From HXMU1420-13 sp965601825 (GTDB lineage Bacteria > Bacteroidota > Rhodothermia > Balneolales > Balneolaceae), in NCBI GenBank assembly GCA_965601825.1, contig OZ271839.1, positions 930,001 to 994,000 on the forward strand: a stretch of DNA of 64,000 nucleotides, written 5' to 3'. The number at the start of each line of letters is the position of its first letter. The first letter of the stretch is position 1. Below the pieces are notes generated by a model, which had not been told where the DNA came from, searched no databases, and worked only from the letters and a program-made list of their open reading frames with translations. A program made the position numbers and the translations under genes. This document shows, piece after piece, positions 42,353 to 50,818 of this stretch.

Positions 42353-43295
42353 TATTCCTGAAAACTACCATTTTACCCAAAAGCATTTATTGGGATTAGC
42401 AGACTATTCAAAAGAGGATATTTTATACGTTCTTGATCAGGCTAAGTCATTTCGTGAGATATTAGATCGCCCGGTTCCAAAAATCCCAACATTGCGAGAC
42501 AAAACGATTGTAAATCTGTTTTACGAAAACAGCACTCGTACTCGCTTGTCATTTGAGTTGGCTCAAAAAAGAATGGGAGCCGATGTTGTGAATTTTTCTG
42601 CAGGTACATCTAGCACTAAAAAAGGTGAGTCGTTAAAGGATACCATTCGAAATATCAGTTCAATGAAAATTGATATGGTAGTTTGCAGGCATGAAAGTCC
42701 GGGGGTGCCAAATTTTTTAACGCAATGTGTGGATGCAGCAATATTAAATGCTGGTGATGGAGCTCATGAACATCCAACCCAAGCTTTGTTGGATATGTTT
42801 ACCATGCAACAAATTCATGAAGACTTGACGGGTAAGAAAGTTGCAATAATAGGAGATATATCACACAGTAGAGTAGTGAGGTCAAACATCATTGGATTAA
42901 CTAGAGTTGGAGCAGAAGTTGTAATCTGTGGACCAAAAACATTTATGCCAAAATATGTAGAGGAAATGGGTGTTCAAGTATCTTACAATCTTGAAGAGAC
43001 ATTAGCGTGGTGTAATATTGCAATGGCACTTCGCATTCAGTTAGAAAGGCAAGATGATACACCTGAACTTTTTCCATCATTAAGAGAATATCATGACTTA
43101 TTTGGTATAAGAATGCATCACTTAGAAAGATATCCGGATTTCAAAATCATGCACCCAGGTCCAATAAATCGAGGTGTTGAATTAGAAAGTGATGTTGCGG
43201 ATAGTGATCGTGCCGTAATTTTGGATCAGGTAACAAATGGAGTCGCGGTACGAATGGCAGTTTTATATCTATTAAGTGGCGGAAGCAGGGTTTAG
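42345..43295 (+). CDS. pyrB: Aspartate carbamoyltransferase catalytic subunit
   Basis: Condenses carbamoyl phosphate (from CarAB) with aspartate in pyrimidine synthesis. I choose the ATG at 42345 because it has a perfect GGAGG at 42334-42338, seven bases upstream; an earlier ATG at 42330 precedes that site. This gives 316 residues. The carbamoyl-phosphate site NSTRTRLSFE spans 62-71. HPTQALLD lies near 143, and the aspartate-loop region HPGPINRGVE near the C-terminus. Its start lies inside pyrR, indicating translational coupling. PyrI is not adjacent. Confidence 0.95.
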   Translation: MTSIPENYHFTQKHLLGLADYSKEDILYVLDQAKSFREILDRPVPKIPTLRDKTIVNLFYENSTRTRLSFELAQKRMGADVVNFSAGTSSTKKGESLKDTIRNISSMKIDMVVCRHESPGVPNFLTQCVDAAILNAGDGAHEHPTQALLDMFTMQQIHEDLTGKKVAIIGDISHSRVVRSNIIGLTRVGAEVVICGPKTFMPKYVEEMGVQVSYNLEETLAWCNIAMALRIQLERQDDTPELFPSLREYHDLFGIRMHHLERYPDFKIMHPGPINRGVELESDVADSDRAVILDQVTNGVAVRMAVLYLLSGGSRV

Positions 43296-43298
43296 GAA

Positions 43299-43472
43299 AT
43301 GAAAACTATTTCCATTATTAGGAATAGTTTCTGGATTAAATTATTCAAAAGAAATCAAAAGTTTGATTCAATAATTTCTCTGGTTTTTGTTATTATCAGT
43401 TTATATCAGCTATCTCAAATTAAAAACGCCTCTGAATACAGCTACTATTTAAATTCGAGTTCATTTATTTAA
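43299..43472 (+). CDS. Doubtful 57-codon ORF with one membrane segment
   Basis: Starts three bases after the pyrB stop with a weak AGGAA just before the ATG. It encodes a basic N-terminus followed by one hydrophobic helix (about residues 23-38, SIISLVFVIISLYQLS). It ends one base before the ATG of the next ORF. No homologue recognised. It could be a small membrane peptide or a remnant. Confidence 0.25.
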   Translation: MKTISIIRNSFWIKLFKRNQKFDSIISLVFVIISLYQLSQIKNASEYSYYLNSSSFI

Positions 43473-43498
43473 ATGAAAAAAACTAAAATAGGCGTTTT
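43423..43498. repeat. Inverted repeat with long loop ahead of the glycan locus
   Basis: AAAACGCCT (43423-43431) and AGGCGTTTT (43490-43498) are exact complements with a 58-base A/T-rich loop containing ATTTAAAT twice. A few T residues follow the right arm. It could be the pyrB terminator or a leader structure. Confidence 0.4.
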
Positions 43499-43820
43499 GT
43501 ATTGCTTAGCCATTCAAAAATCATCCTTAGTACAAAATATTGGACACATAATAAGTCCTGATACCAGTATTAAAAACTTAGTTTTATGCTACCTCTTTCA
43601 GGATTTTATTTTAGGAATATTGGATACGATCTTTCAGCTGATTGAAAGAATTACAGATAACTATAGTGATATCTCTAGCTCCAGTGATTTTATATCAAGT
43701 TTTACTGTTACAATAAATCCTGTGAACAAACGTGTCCCTTACTGCAATCAACGAGATTTAGTCCTCTCTTATAATAATAACAACGCAAATGTTGTTGGAT
43801 ACAAATTATTGAGTTTTTAG
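43473..43820 (+). CDS. Doubtful 115-codon ORF
   Basis: An ATG-started frame between pyrB and the first glycosyltransferase. It has a hydrophobic patch (about 34-60) and a Ser/Asn-rich rest, with no recognised domain. Its start lies in the loop of the inverted repeat at 43423-43498. Composition looks more like A/T-rich noncoding DNA than a conserved protein, so I give it low weight. Confidence 0.22.
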   Translation: MKKTKIGVLYCLAIQKSSLVQNIGHIISPDTSIKNLVLCYLFQDFILGILDTIFQLIERITDNYSDISSSSDFISSFTVTINPVNKRVPYCNQRDLVLSYNNNNANVVGYKLLSF

Positions 43821-43845
43821 AAATAAAGTTTAGCATCAAGAACCT

Positions 43846-45042
43846 ATGACACTATTATTCATATCACCAAGATTTCCCTTTCCAATGTTGAAAGGTGATC
43901 AATTAATAGTTTTTAATAGAATCAGGGGTTTATCAAAAGACTTCAAGATTGTTTTTCTAACATTTTATGAAAACGATACTGAATTAAGTCATCTTGCTGA
44001 ATTGGAAAAATATTGTGAGAAAGTTATTGCAGTTAAAAACACACCTTTCAATATCAAAAGAAATCTTATCAATGGTCTTTTAAACAATATTGATCCTTTA
44101 CAGGTAAATTACTTTCACTCAAAGGCATTTCATCAAAAGCTTGAGGAATTACAGGAGCAATACGAATTTGATTTAGTACATTGCTTTACACTGAGATTGG
44201 CAGAATACTGTAAAAAACTAGATTTGCCTGTCATTTATGAACTTATCGATTCCATGCAATTGAACTTGCAAAATATGGTAAGAGAAGAACGATTTTTTAA
44301 GAAAATCATATACAAAATCGAGCTTGAGAGGATGAAAGTTTATGAGAAAAGATTGTGTGAGAATGAGAGATATATATCGGTAGTATCTAAAAAAGACAAG
44401 CAATACATTGGCATGAATCATATCAATGTAATCCCGAATGGAGTAGATACAAACATATTTAAGTATCAATCAGAGCCCAGGGAAGGTGTCATCATATTTT
44501 CAGGTAATATGGGGTATTTGCCAAACATACATGCTGTTAGATGGTTTGTAGAGGAATGTTTGCCAATTATTCAACATGCAAGACCAAATGTACAGTTTAG
44601 GATCGTAGGTGCAAACCCAAGTACTTATATCAAGAAGCTACATAATGGAAAGACAATATTTGTAACCGGATATGTTGAATCAATTGTTGATGAATTAAAT
44701 AATGCACAGGTTGCTGTAGCTCCAATGCGTTCTGGATCAGGAATGCAGAATAAAATTATTGAAGCAATGGCATGTGGAACCCCGGTTGTTACTACGCACA
44801 ATGGTCTAGAGGGATTATTTGCTCAAAATGAGGAGGAAATATTAGTGGAAGATACACCGGATACATTTTCTCAAGCGGTTATAAATTTATTAAGTGACGA
44901 GCAGTTGTATAATTCATTTGTAAAGAAATCAATCCAATATTCAGACAACTATCACAGTTGGGAGCATAGTAATAAAATGATCAGAGATATTTACCTGGAT
45001 GCTTTATCTGATCGATTTAGAAGAAGTGAAGTTCTGAGTTAA
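43846..45042 (+). CDS. GT4-family glycosyltransferase
   Basis: A 398-residue retaining GT-B glycosyltransferase for surface glycan assembly. The N-terminal acceptor domain opens LLFISPRFPFPMLKGDQL. The donor domain (about 205-380) includes NVIPNGVDTNIF, GNMGYLPNIHAV and MRSGSGMQNKIIEAMACGTP, the GT4 phosphate-binding block. It resembles the minus-strand GT4 at 48715 in the GSGMKIKIIEAMASG motif. Donor and acceptor sugars are unknown. It is the first clear gene of the plus-strand half of the locus. Confidence 0.88.
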   Translation: MTLLFISPRFPFPMLKGDQLIVFNRIRGLSKDFKIVFLTFYENDTELSHLAELEKYCEKVIAVKNTPFNIKRNLINGLLNNIDPLQVNYFHSKAFHQKLEELQEQYEFDLVHCFTLRLAEYCKKLDLPVIYELIDSMQLNLQNMVREERFFKKIIYKIELERMKVYEKRLCENERYISVVSKKDKQYIGMNHINVIPNGVDTNIFKYQSEPREGVIIFSGNMGYLPNIHAVRWFVEECLPIIQHARPNVQFRIVGANPSTYIKKLHNGKTIFVTGYVESIVDELNNAQVAVAPMRSGSGMQNKIIEAMACGTPVVTTHNGLEGLFAQNEEEILVEDTPDTFSQAVINLLSDEQLYNSFVKKSIQYSDNYHSWEHSNKMIRDIYLDALSDRFRRSEVLS

Positions 45043-45051
45043 TTCAACTAA

Positions 45052-45231
45052 ATGTCTAGAAAGAGAATGTTCATTAAATCTGAGGTTTGGAAAGGCCAGC
45101 ATCAAACACCAGGTTTTTTATCAAACATACTTACTACTCTTATTAGTTTAATACTGATGCAATTGGGTCATTTTCTTGGTTTCTTTAATCAAATGCTTAA
45201 GTCTCAATTTAAAGGTCATAAAACTTGGTAA
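45052..45231 (+). CDS. Small 59-codon ORF with one membrane segment
   Basis: Begins nine bases after the preceding glycosyltransferase stop. It encodes a basic N-terminus (SRKRMF), the segment WKGQHQTPGFLSNI, one amphipathic or membrane helix (TTLISLILMQLGHFLGFF) and a basic tail ending GHKTW. The tight spacing and non-random charge pattern argue for a real small protein, but no family is recognised. It may be a membrane-associated helper in the glycan locus. Confidence 0.4.
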   Translation: MSRKRMFIKSEVWKGQHQTPGFLSNILTTLISLILMQLGHFLGFFNQMLKSQFKGHKTW

Positions 45232-45287
45232 CTATATATATCAGTTAAAGAATTACCTTAACAATCAAGTGAATTGCCTAGTTAAAA

Positions 45288-46469
45288 ATGTGTGCTAGAA
45301 TTTTATACCTAACACCAGAAGACCCAACTGATAAAAAATCTTGGTCTGGTATACATTATTCAATGTTCAATTCTATTCTGAAAATGGGACATGAGGTTAT
45401 AGCTTTCGAAAGGCTGAAATTAAGGCAAATATTTGTATACCGAGTTATTAATTATATTTCACGAAAGACTTTAGGGAGAAAATTCAAATGGTCTCATTAC
45501 CCAGGATTATCAAAAACCTATGGACGGATTTATAGAAAAAAAATACTCGATTTACAACCAGATATTATTTTTATACCAAGTTCTTCGGCTGTAGCCGCTC
45601 ATTTAGATGTTAATGGTATCCCAATTATTTTTTTATCAGGCGGTACATTTGAACTTTTAGAAGAGTATTATGAAGCATTTAGCTCACTTTTCAAATTTTC
45701 AAGTAGGCAAGGGAATTCAATTGAAAGTAAAGCGATAAAAAATGCAGATGCCTTAATTTATCCAACCAAATGGGCTGCTGATTCTGCGATAAATCACTAC
45801 GGAGCAAATCCACAAAAAACATTCATAATACCGTACGGATCTAATGTGGACGAAGTTGAATTGAAGTCAAAAAAGAGAAAGCTAAATAGAAATAAAATTA
45901 GTTTAATACTGGTTGGAGTCAGGTGGAATGATAAAGGTGTCCCAATTGCGATTGATGCAGTTACTGAGTTAAGAAAAAGAGGTATAGACGCTACTCTTGA
46001 TATTTGTGGTTGTAATTCACCAGATCCAATGGATATTGAAGGAGTTACAGTTCACGGTTTTTTAGATAAAAGAATTACTAATGACGCTGATAAACTCAAT
46101 CTTTTATACGAAAAATCTGACTTATTTATACTTCCAACAAGATTCGAAAACTACGGGGTATCATTTGTAGAGGCTTTTGCAAAGGGACTACCTGCAATTG
46201 GAACTAACACTGGTGGTGTGAGCTCAATTATTCAGGATGGATATAATGGTTATTTGCTTAATGTTGATGATTTAGGAGTGCATTATGCAGACAAAATTGA
46301 ATTGATTCTAAATTCACCGCATTTGTATTCTGAATTATCCAAAAATGCATTTAACTCATATAAAAATAAATTTAATTGGGGTATATGGGGAGAAGAGTTC
46401 AATAATGTAATAGTACAAATACTTAGTACAAAAGACCAGCCACTGGAAAAACTCATGAAAAATGGATAA
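45288..46469 (+). CDS. GT4-family glycosyltransferase
   Basis: A 393-residue GT-B enzyme. The N-terminal domain opens ARILYLTPEDPTDKKSWSGI, with a Ser-Gly-rich acceptor loop. The donor domain has FIIPYGSNVDEVE, LVGVRWNDKGV and the block PTRFENYGVSFVEAFAKGLP, where Glu and the following Gly-Leu-Pro contact the nucleotide sugar. It overlaps the flippase gene by eight bases, so the two are co-translated. The sugar is unknown. Confidence 0.87.
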   Translation: MCARILYLTPEDPTDKKSWSGIHYSMFNSILKMGHEVIAFERLKLRQIFVYRVINYISRKTLGRKFKWSHYPGLSKTYGRIYRKKILDLQPDIIFIPSSSAVAAHLDVNGIPIIFLSGGTFELLEEYYEAFSSLFKFSSRQGNSIESKAIKNADALIYPTKWAADSAINHYGANPQKTFIIPYGSNVDEVELKSKKRKLNRNKISLILVGVRWNDKGVPIAIDAVTELRKRGIDATLDICGCNSPDPMDIEGVTVHGFLDKRITNDADKLNLLYEKSDLFILPTRFENYGVSFVEAFAKGLPAIGTNTGGVSSIIQDGYNGYLLNVDDLGVHYADKIELILNSPHLYSELSKNAFNSYKNKFNWGIWGEEFNNVIVQILSTKDQPLEKLMKNG

Positions 46470-47943
46470 GGAAAAGGCAAGGCTAACATCAAACAACTTG
46501 CTACTGTCCAATTCACTGATTGTGATAATTGCAAAAGTTTTTCCAATGATTGTTGGAATCATTACAATTCCGCTGCTAATCACTGTTTTGGGTAACGAAA
46601 ACTTTGGCACACTTGCATTAATTTGGTTGATACTCAATTATTTCTCGATGTTTGACTTAGGTATTGGCCGGGCGTTAATAAAGGAATTATCTGTTTGTAT
46701 TGATCTTGAAGATGATCGTTTATTTGCTGAAACAGCATGGACCGGTATCATTTTTATAACAATAATGGGTTTCATCGCCAGTTCTTTACTTTATTTTTTT
46801 GGTGAGTTTTTACTAAATAATGTTTTTGAAAATGATAGTGATCTTGCAGGGAAGTCTTTACTATATGTGTCATTAGCGGTTCCCTTTACAGTTTCAATGA
46901 CAAGTTTTAAATCTGTTCTGACTGCTACGCAAAAGTTTAAGCATATCAGTTTGATACAGAGTGTAAATTCTCTATTCAACTATACACTGCCACTAATTGT
47001 AATCTATTTTTTTGGTAAAAACTTTATTTTAGTGGTATTTAGCTTAATACTGCTGAAAATAAGTACTTTTATTGCGTATTCAGCTACTACATTATTGACG
47101 GAACTTTCTCTAATTAAATGGTTTCATTTCAATCGTATTCAATTTCGAAAAATGATTGACTTTGGAAAATGGGTAATTGTTTCGAATATAATATCACCAA
47201 TTATAGGTCAGCTAGATAGATATTTCATTGCTGCAATTATTTCAGTAACAGCTGTCACGTTTTATACTACACCAATTGAGGTAGTATCAAAGGTCATGAT
47301 TATTCCGATGGCAATTATATCAGTATTATTCCCTGCCTTCTCCGCGCTTTCAAATGAGACTTCTAGTAGAAGAGAGGAGATTCTTATTCAAGGAAGCAAA
47401 GCAGTTATGATATTACTATTTCCAGTTATGCTTTTATTATCTGGATTTGCAGACGTATTACTTGAATTTTGGTTGGGATCTGAATTTCTGGATAAAAGCT
47501 ACTTTATAACTAAAGTCGTTTGTTTGATTTATTTCATTAAGGGATGTAGTTATTTAAATGCTACTTACCTCCACGGCATAAACTTGCCATTTTTAACTGC
47601 AAAATTTCACTTATTAGAACTAATTATTGCTTTGCCTTTAATCTACTACACCTCTAAAAGAGGTAATATTGATGTTGTGGTTCTATCAGTGCTAGTAATC
47701 AGCTTGATTGATACACTATTATTACTTGGCTCTGTATTTAAAAACCTAGAAGCCAAGCAGCAGTTCTTAAATCACGTAGTTAAACCCTTAACGCTCTCTG
47801 TTATAATTCTAATAATCCTAATTATCTCTGATTTTCAAATACTTAACTGGATTATTACTATAACAGTCTTTGCCGCATATTTAGTAATGGAGAGAAATTA
47901 TTTATTAAAGTCATTTCGTAAATTACGAACTGGGTTATCTTAA
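46462..47943 (+). CDS. Oligosaccharide flippase (Wzx-like)
   Basis: A 493-residue polytopic inner-membrane protein with about 12-14 hydrophobic helices, of the MOP/PST exporter superfamily. It would flip undecaprenyl-linked repeat units to the periplasm. Family cues are the N-terminal LSNSLIVIIAKVFPMIVGII, FDLGIGRALIKELS, and QLDRYFIAAIISVTAVTFY in the middle. With the polymerase at 50811 and Wzz at 52194 it defines a Wzx/Wzy-type pathway. It overlaps the upstream glycosyltransferase by eight bases. Confidence 0.88.
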   Translation: MDKEKARLTSNNLLLSNSLIVIIAKVFPMIVGIITIPLLITVLGNENFGTLALIWLILNYFSMFDLGIGRALIKELSVCIDLEDDRLFAETAWTGIIFITIMGFIASSLLYFFGEFLLNNVFENDSDLAGKSLLYVSLAVPFTVSMTSFKSVLTATQKFKHISLIQSVNSLFNYTLPLIVIYFFGKNFILVVFSLILLKISTFIAYSATTLLTELSLIKWFHFNRIQFRKMIDFGKWVIVSNIISPIIGQLDRYFIAAIISVTAVTFYTTPIEVVSKVMIIPMAIISVLFPAFSALSNETSSRREEILIQGSKAVMILLFPVMLLLSGFADVLLEFWLGSEFLDKSYFITKVVCLIYFIKGCSYLNATYLHGINLPFLTAKFHLLELIIALPLIYYTSKRGNIDVVVLSVLVISLIDTLLLLGSVFKNLEAKQQFLNHVVKPLTLSVIILIILIISDFQILNWIITITVFAAYLVMERNYLLKSFRKLRTGLS

Positions 47944-47963
47944 CTTTAAATTAGATTTAAAGC

Positions 47964-48725
47964 GTGAAAATTCATTTTATCTATAGAGCAGCACCTGGAG
48001 ATAGTAAGAGTGATAAGAGACCTGCTTATTTTGACAAACTAACCTGCTTAAATAGCTTTATTAATTCATTTGAGAAATTAGATGCATCAAATAAAGGAGA
48101 TTTGATTTTTTTAAATGATGGAGAAATACATCAAGAATGGTTAGAAAGGATGCTACAATGTTCGGATGCCGAGGTAATTAATTTAGGCGGAGTTGGCAAC
48201 AGTTTATCACTTAAGGAGGCATATAAAATCTTCTTTAAGAAAAATTGGGATGATGGTGATGTCATATACTTTTGTGAAGATGATTACCTACATCTACCTG
48301 AGGCATTTGAGTTTCTAATAAATGCCGTTAAAGATATTCCTCAAGCTGAATACTTTACATTATATGATCATCTAGATCGGTATACCAGAAACGATGACGC
48401 TGATGGAGGACGGTCTAAAATATATGTCAGTAGAGATTGTCATTGGCGAACGGTGGAAAGTGGCTGCCAGACGTACGGTGTAAGAATCAGAGCCTTAAAA
48501 AAAGATATTTGGATTCATAAACTTGGTCTAGTGGGTAAAATTCCAAGGGGAAGAGAGATGTTTAGAGCTGTTCAAGGCCTTGGTAAATATTTTTTTCGTT
48601 ATCCAAAAAGAAAAATGGTGTCGCCTATCCCGGCGCTATGTACCCATATGGAAACAGAATTCTTATCACCAAATATAGATTGGGAAGAATACAATACTAA
48701 ACTCAAATCTCAGTTTATTGGTTAA
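47964..48725 (+). CDS. Putative glycosyltransferase (GT-A-like) of the polysaccharide locus
   Basis: A 253-residue protein starting at GTG, 20 bases after the flippase. It opens MKIHFIYRAAPGDSKSDKRP. It contains an acidic triad CEDDYLHLPEAFEFL near residues 108-122 that looks like a metal-binding DxD site of GT-A enzymes. Conserved-looking CHWRTVESGCQTYGVR comes later. No membrane helix. The glycosyltransferase reading rests on context and the acidic motif, so it is moderate. Its 3' end overlaps that of the convergent GT4 gene by 11 bases. Confidence 0.6.
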   Translation: MKIHFIYRAAPGDSKSDKRPAYFDKLTCLNSFINSFEKLDASNKGDLIFLNDGEIHQEWLERMLQCSDAEVINLGGVGNSLSLKEAYKIFFKKNWDDGDVIYFCEDDYLHLPEAFEFLINAVKDIPQAEYFTLYDHLDRYTRNDDADGGRSKIYVSRDCHWRTVESGCQTYGVRIRALKKDIWIHKLGLVGKIPRGREMFRAVQGLGKYFFRYPKRKMVSPIPALCTHMETEFLSPNIDWEEYNTKLKSQFIG

Positions 48726-49926
48726 TTACTTTTATTAAAAAAGCAGTTAAATTTTGACCGATTTTTTCCAACGAATACTTCTCTTCTACCTTCTTTTCTG
48801 AAGCGATAGATATATTTTGATGCAAATACGTATCACTAAGCAGCAACTCGATAGACTTTATGAATTCCTGAATTGAATTTGCTTCGAGATATTCTATTCC
48901 ATGAGTAATATCAATTCCTTCAGCACCAATCTTAGTTGTTACAATAGGTATTCCACTTGCCATAGCTTCAATAATTTTTATTTTCATTCCGGAACCACTA
49001 AAAAGAGGTGCAATAAAAATAGTATTAGTTTGACGAAATGTTTCTAAGTCTTCAACAAAACCATGAAAATGTATTCTTGTAGATGCGTGTTTTTTTATTA
49101 GAGATTTTGGTAAACCAGCTCCAATAATATCAAACTCAAGCGTAGGTTTTTTATCTTTTAGTTTTGGCCAAACTTCATTTAAGAACCATTTTAATCCTTC
49201 ATAGTTAGGTGCCCATTTCCAACTTGATATTGCAAGTAATCGATTTCGTTTTCTCTCAATATTAAATGAATCAGGCTTTTCAGTGCCGGCAGGACTAACG
49301 AAGCAATTTAATTTGGGTATATCTTTTAAGAAAGTTTCTTTATCAAATTCCGTTATCGCGGTAACCGCATCCACAGCTTTTAAGGATTTTAACTCAAAGC
49401 TTTTCATGGCTTTATATTGCTGAATATAAAAGGCTTTTAAAACTGGGTTTTTTGATACTTCTGCATTTCTCTTCAATAATAAATACTCAACATTCGATTC
49501 TCTAAGAACTATTGGGACTTGTGAAAACCTATTTCTTATATCGTTGATAAAAGCAGCGGTATGAATTCCTTCTAATAGTATTATGTCGGGTTCATTAGAT
49601 ACTTCATTAATCAATTTCCGCATTTTATTTCTATCCATTCTATGTTGAATAGATATTGGCTGATGACTAAGTATGGATTTTAGTACAGCCCAAATTGAAT
49701 ACTTTTTGAAGCTTCCATCAATTGTCTTGATATTTGAGAACTCTTGAAGACCTGATGTTTGCTGTGGATGTAGGTTTGAATTGAAACCAATAATATTTAT
49801 AGAATTTCCACTAGCAGCTAAATATTTCAAACTATTATAAATATAAACTGCACCACCATCGGATAATGGGTATGGAATCCGCGGTACTAATGCTAGAATT
49901 TTCAAGCCATCTCTACTCATATTCAA
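48715..49926 (-). CDS. GT4-family glycosyltransferase
   Basis: A 403-residue GT-B enzyme with opening LKILALVPRIPYPLSDGGAV. The donor domain includes CFVSPAGTEKPDSF, SSWKWAPNYEGLKWFLNEV, IIGAGLP and LFSGSGMKIKIIEAMASGIP, close to the equivalent motif of the plus-strand enzyme at 43846. It overlaps the upstream GT2 gene by 14 bases and the convergent gene's end by 11 bases. It is the last gene of the minus-strand half of the locus. Confidence 0.88.
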   Translation of the reverse strand: MNMSRDGLKILALVPRIPYPLSDGGAVYIYNSLKYLAASGNSINIIGFNSNLHPQQTSGLQEFSNIKTIDGSFKKYSIWAVLKSILSHQPISIQHRMDRNKMRKLINEVSNEPDIILLEGIHTAAFINDIRNRFSQVPIVLRESNVEYLLLKRNAEVSKNPVLKAFYIQQYKAMKSFELKSLKAVDAVTAITEFDKETFLKDIPKLNCFVSPAGTEKPDSFNIERKRNRLLAISSWKWAPNYEGLKWFLNEVWPKLKDKKPTLEFDIIGAGLPKSLIKKHASTRIHFHGFVEDLETFRQTNTIFIAPLFSGSGMKIKIIEAMASGIPIVTTKIGAEGIDITHGIEYLEANSIQEFIKSIELLLSDTYLHQNISIASEKKVEEKYSLEKIGQNLTAFLIKVINQ

Positions 49927-50818
49927 AACAGTACCAGTAAAAGAGCCTTGAATGTTGAGCTATTTTTTTTTGATTAAAAGTGAAAATAGAACCAAGCATT
50001 CGAATGAAATAACCAATAATTCCAGAAACTCTATTTATAAATCTCCATTTTGGATGATGTAAGGAAACATAATCTTTTTGAGATTTATGTTTTTCAACTT
50101 CCATCTTTAAAAAGTAGGGGTTTGTAGACGTTCCCATGAAGTGTACAACTTCGGCATCAATGCAGTAATAATTATGAAAACCAGATTTTCTGGCTTTTAG
50201 ACAAATATCATTTTCTTCCCAATACATAAAAAACTGATCATGCATTTTCCCAATTTCATAGAATAGACTTTTTGAAATAAATAGAGCATGTCCATTTAAT
50301 ATCTCCACAGTACTACTATTTGAAAGTTTATAATGATTACCAATCTTTGAATCTTCAAGAATGTATTTAAGAAAGGGAAGCATGATATTTAGAAAAAAGT
50401 ATCCGGAGATATCTTTTTTTACACTTGAAAGATGTTTACCTGAAGCTGACAATGTTTTTGGTCCAATAACTCCAGGTTTTTTATTATTTAAATAAAAATC
50501 AAGAAGTATTGAAAGTGCATCATTTACTAAGTATGTATCCGGATTTAGAAAAAAAAGGTAATGCCCTTTTGATTTTTCAGCACCAAGATTGCAAGCTTTA
50601 GCAAATCCGAGATTTTTACCAGATTCAATTATATGTGGTTTATTACTTAAAGCATCAAATTCAGCTAGCCATGAGCTATTTAATGGAGAATTGGAAACTA
50701 ATATTAACTCATAGTTTGCACTACTTATCTGCTCTATTGATTTATAGCACTTAAGTATTTCGCTTTCAGAATTATAGTTGACAGTTATAACGCTAATTAA
50801 TGGCTTTAAATCATTCAT
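49913..50818 (-). CDS. GT2-family glycosyltransferase (rhamnosyltransferase-like)
   Basis: A 301-residue inverting GT-A enzyme. The opening ISVITVNYNSESEILKCYKS is typical, followed by NLGFAKACNLGAEKSKG and the metal-binding NPDTYL near residue 95. EENDICLKARKSGF near 195 is the GT2 acceptor-side motif. The pattern NxGFAxAxN with NPD is common in dTDP-rhamnosyltransferases, but rhamnose is only a guess. It overlaps the polymerase gene by eight bases and the GT4 gene by 14. Confidence 0.88.
   Translation of the reverse strand: MNDLKPLISVITVNYNSESEILKCYKSIEQISSANYELILVSNSPLNSSWLAEFDALSNKPHIIESGKNLGFAKACNLGAEKSKGHYLFFLNPDTYLVNDALSILLDFYLNNKKPGVIGPKTLSASGKHLSSVKKDISGYFFLNIMLPFLKYILEDSKIGNHYKLSNSSTVEILNGHALFISKSLFYEIGKMHDQFFMYWEENDICLKARKSGFHNYYCIDAEVVHFMGTSTNPYFLKMEVEKHKSQKDYVSLHHPKWRFINRVSGIIGYFIRMLGSIFTFNQKKIAQHSRLFYWYCFEYE

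Larger units (their letters stand above)
43296..43845. other. 550-bp region between pyrB and the polysaccharide locus
   Basis: A/T-rich DNA holding two doubtful small ORFs (43299-43472 and 43473-43820) and a long-loop inverted repeat (43423-43498). It marks the transition from housekeeping genes to the more A/T-rich glycan locus. It may be a leader, or remnants of a decayed gene. Confidence 0.5.

Noticed and set aside
40616..43295. wecB as first gene of a single operon through the glycan locus
   Set aside because: pyrR-pyrB and the 550-bp region with an inverted repeat interrupt it, so one transcript cannot be claimed from sequence.
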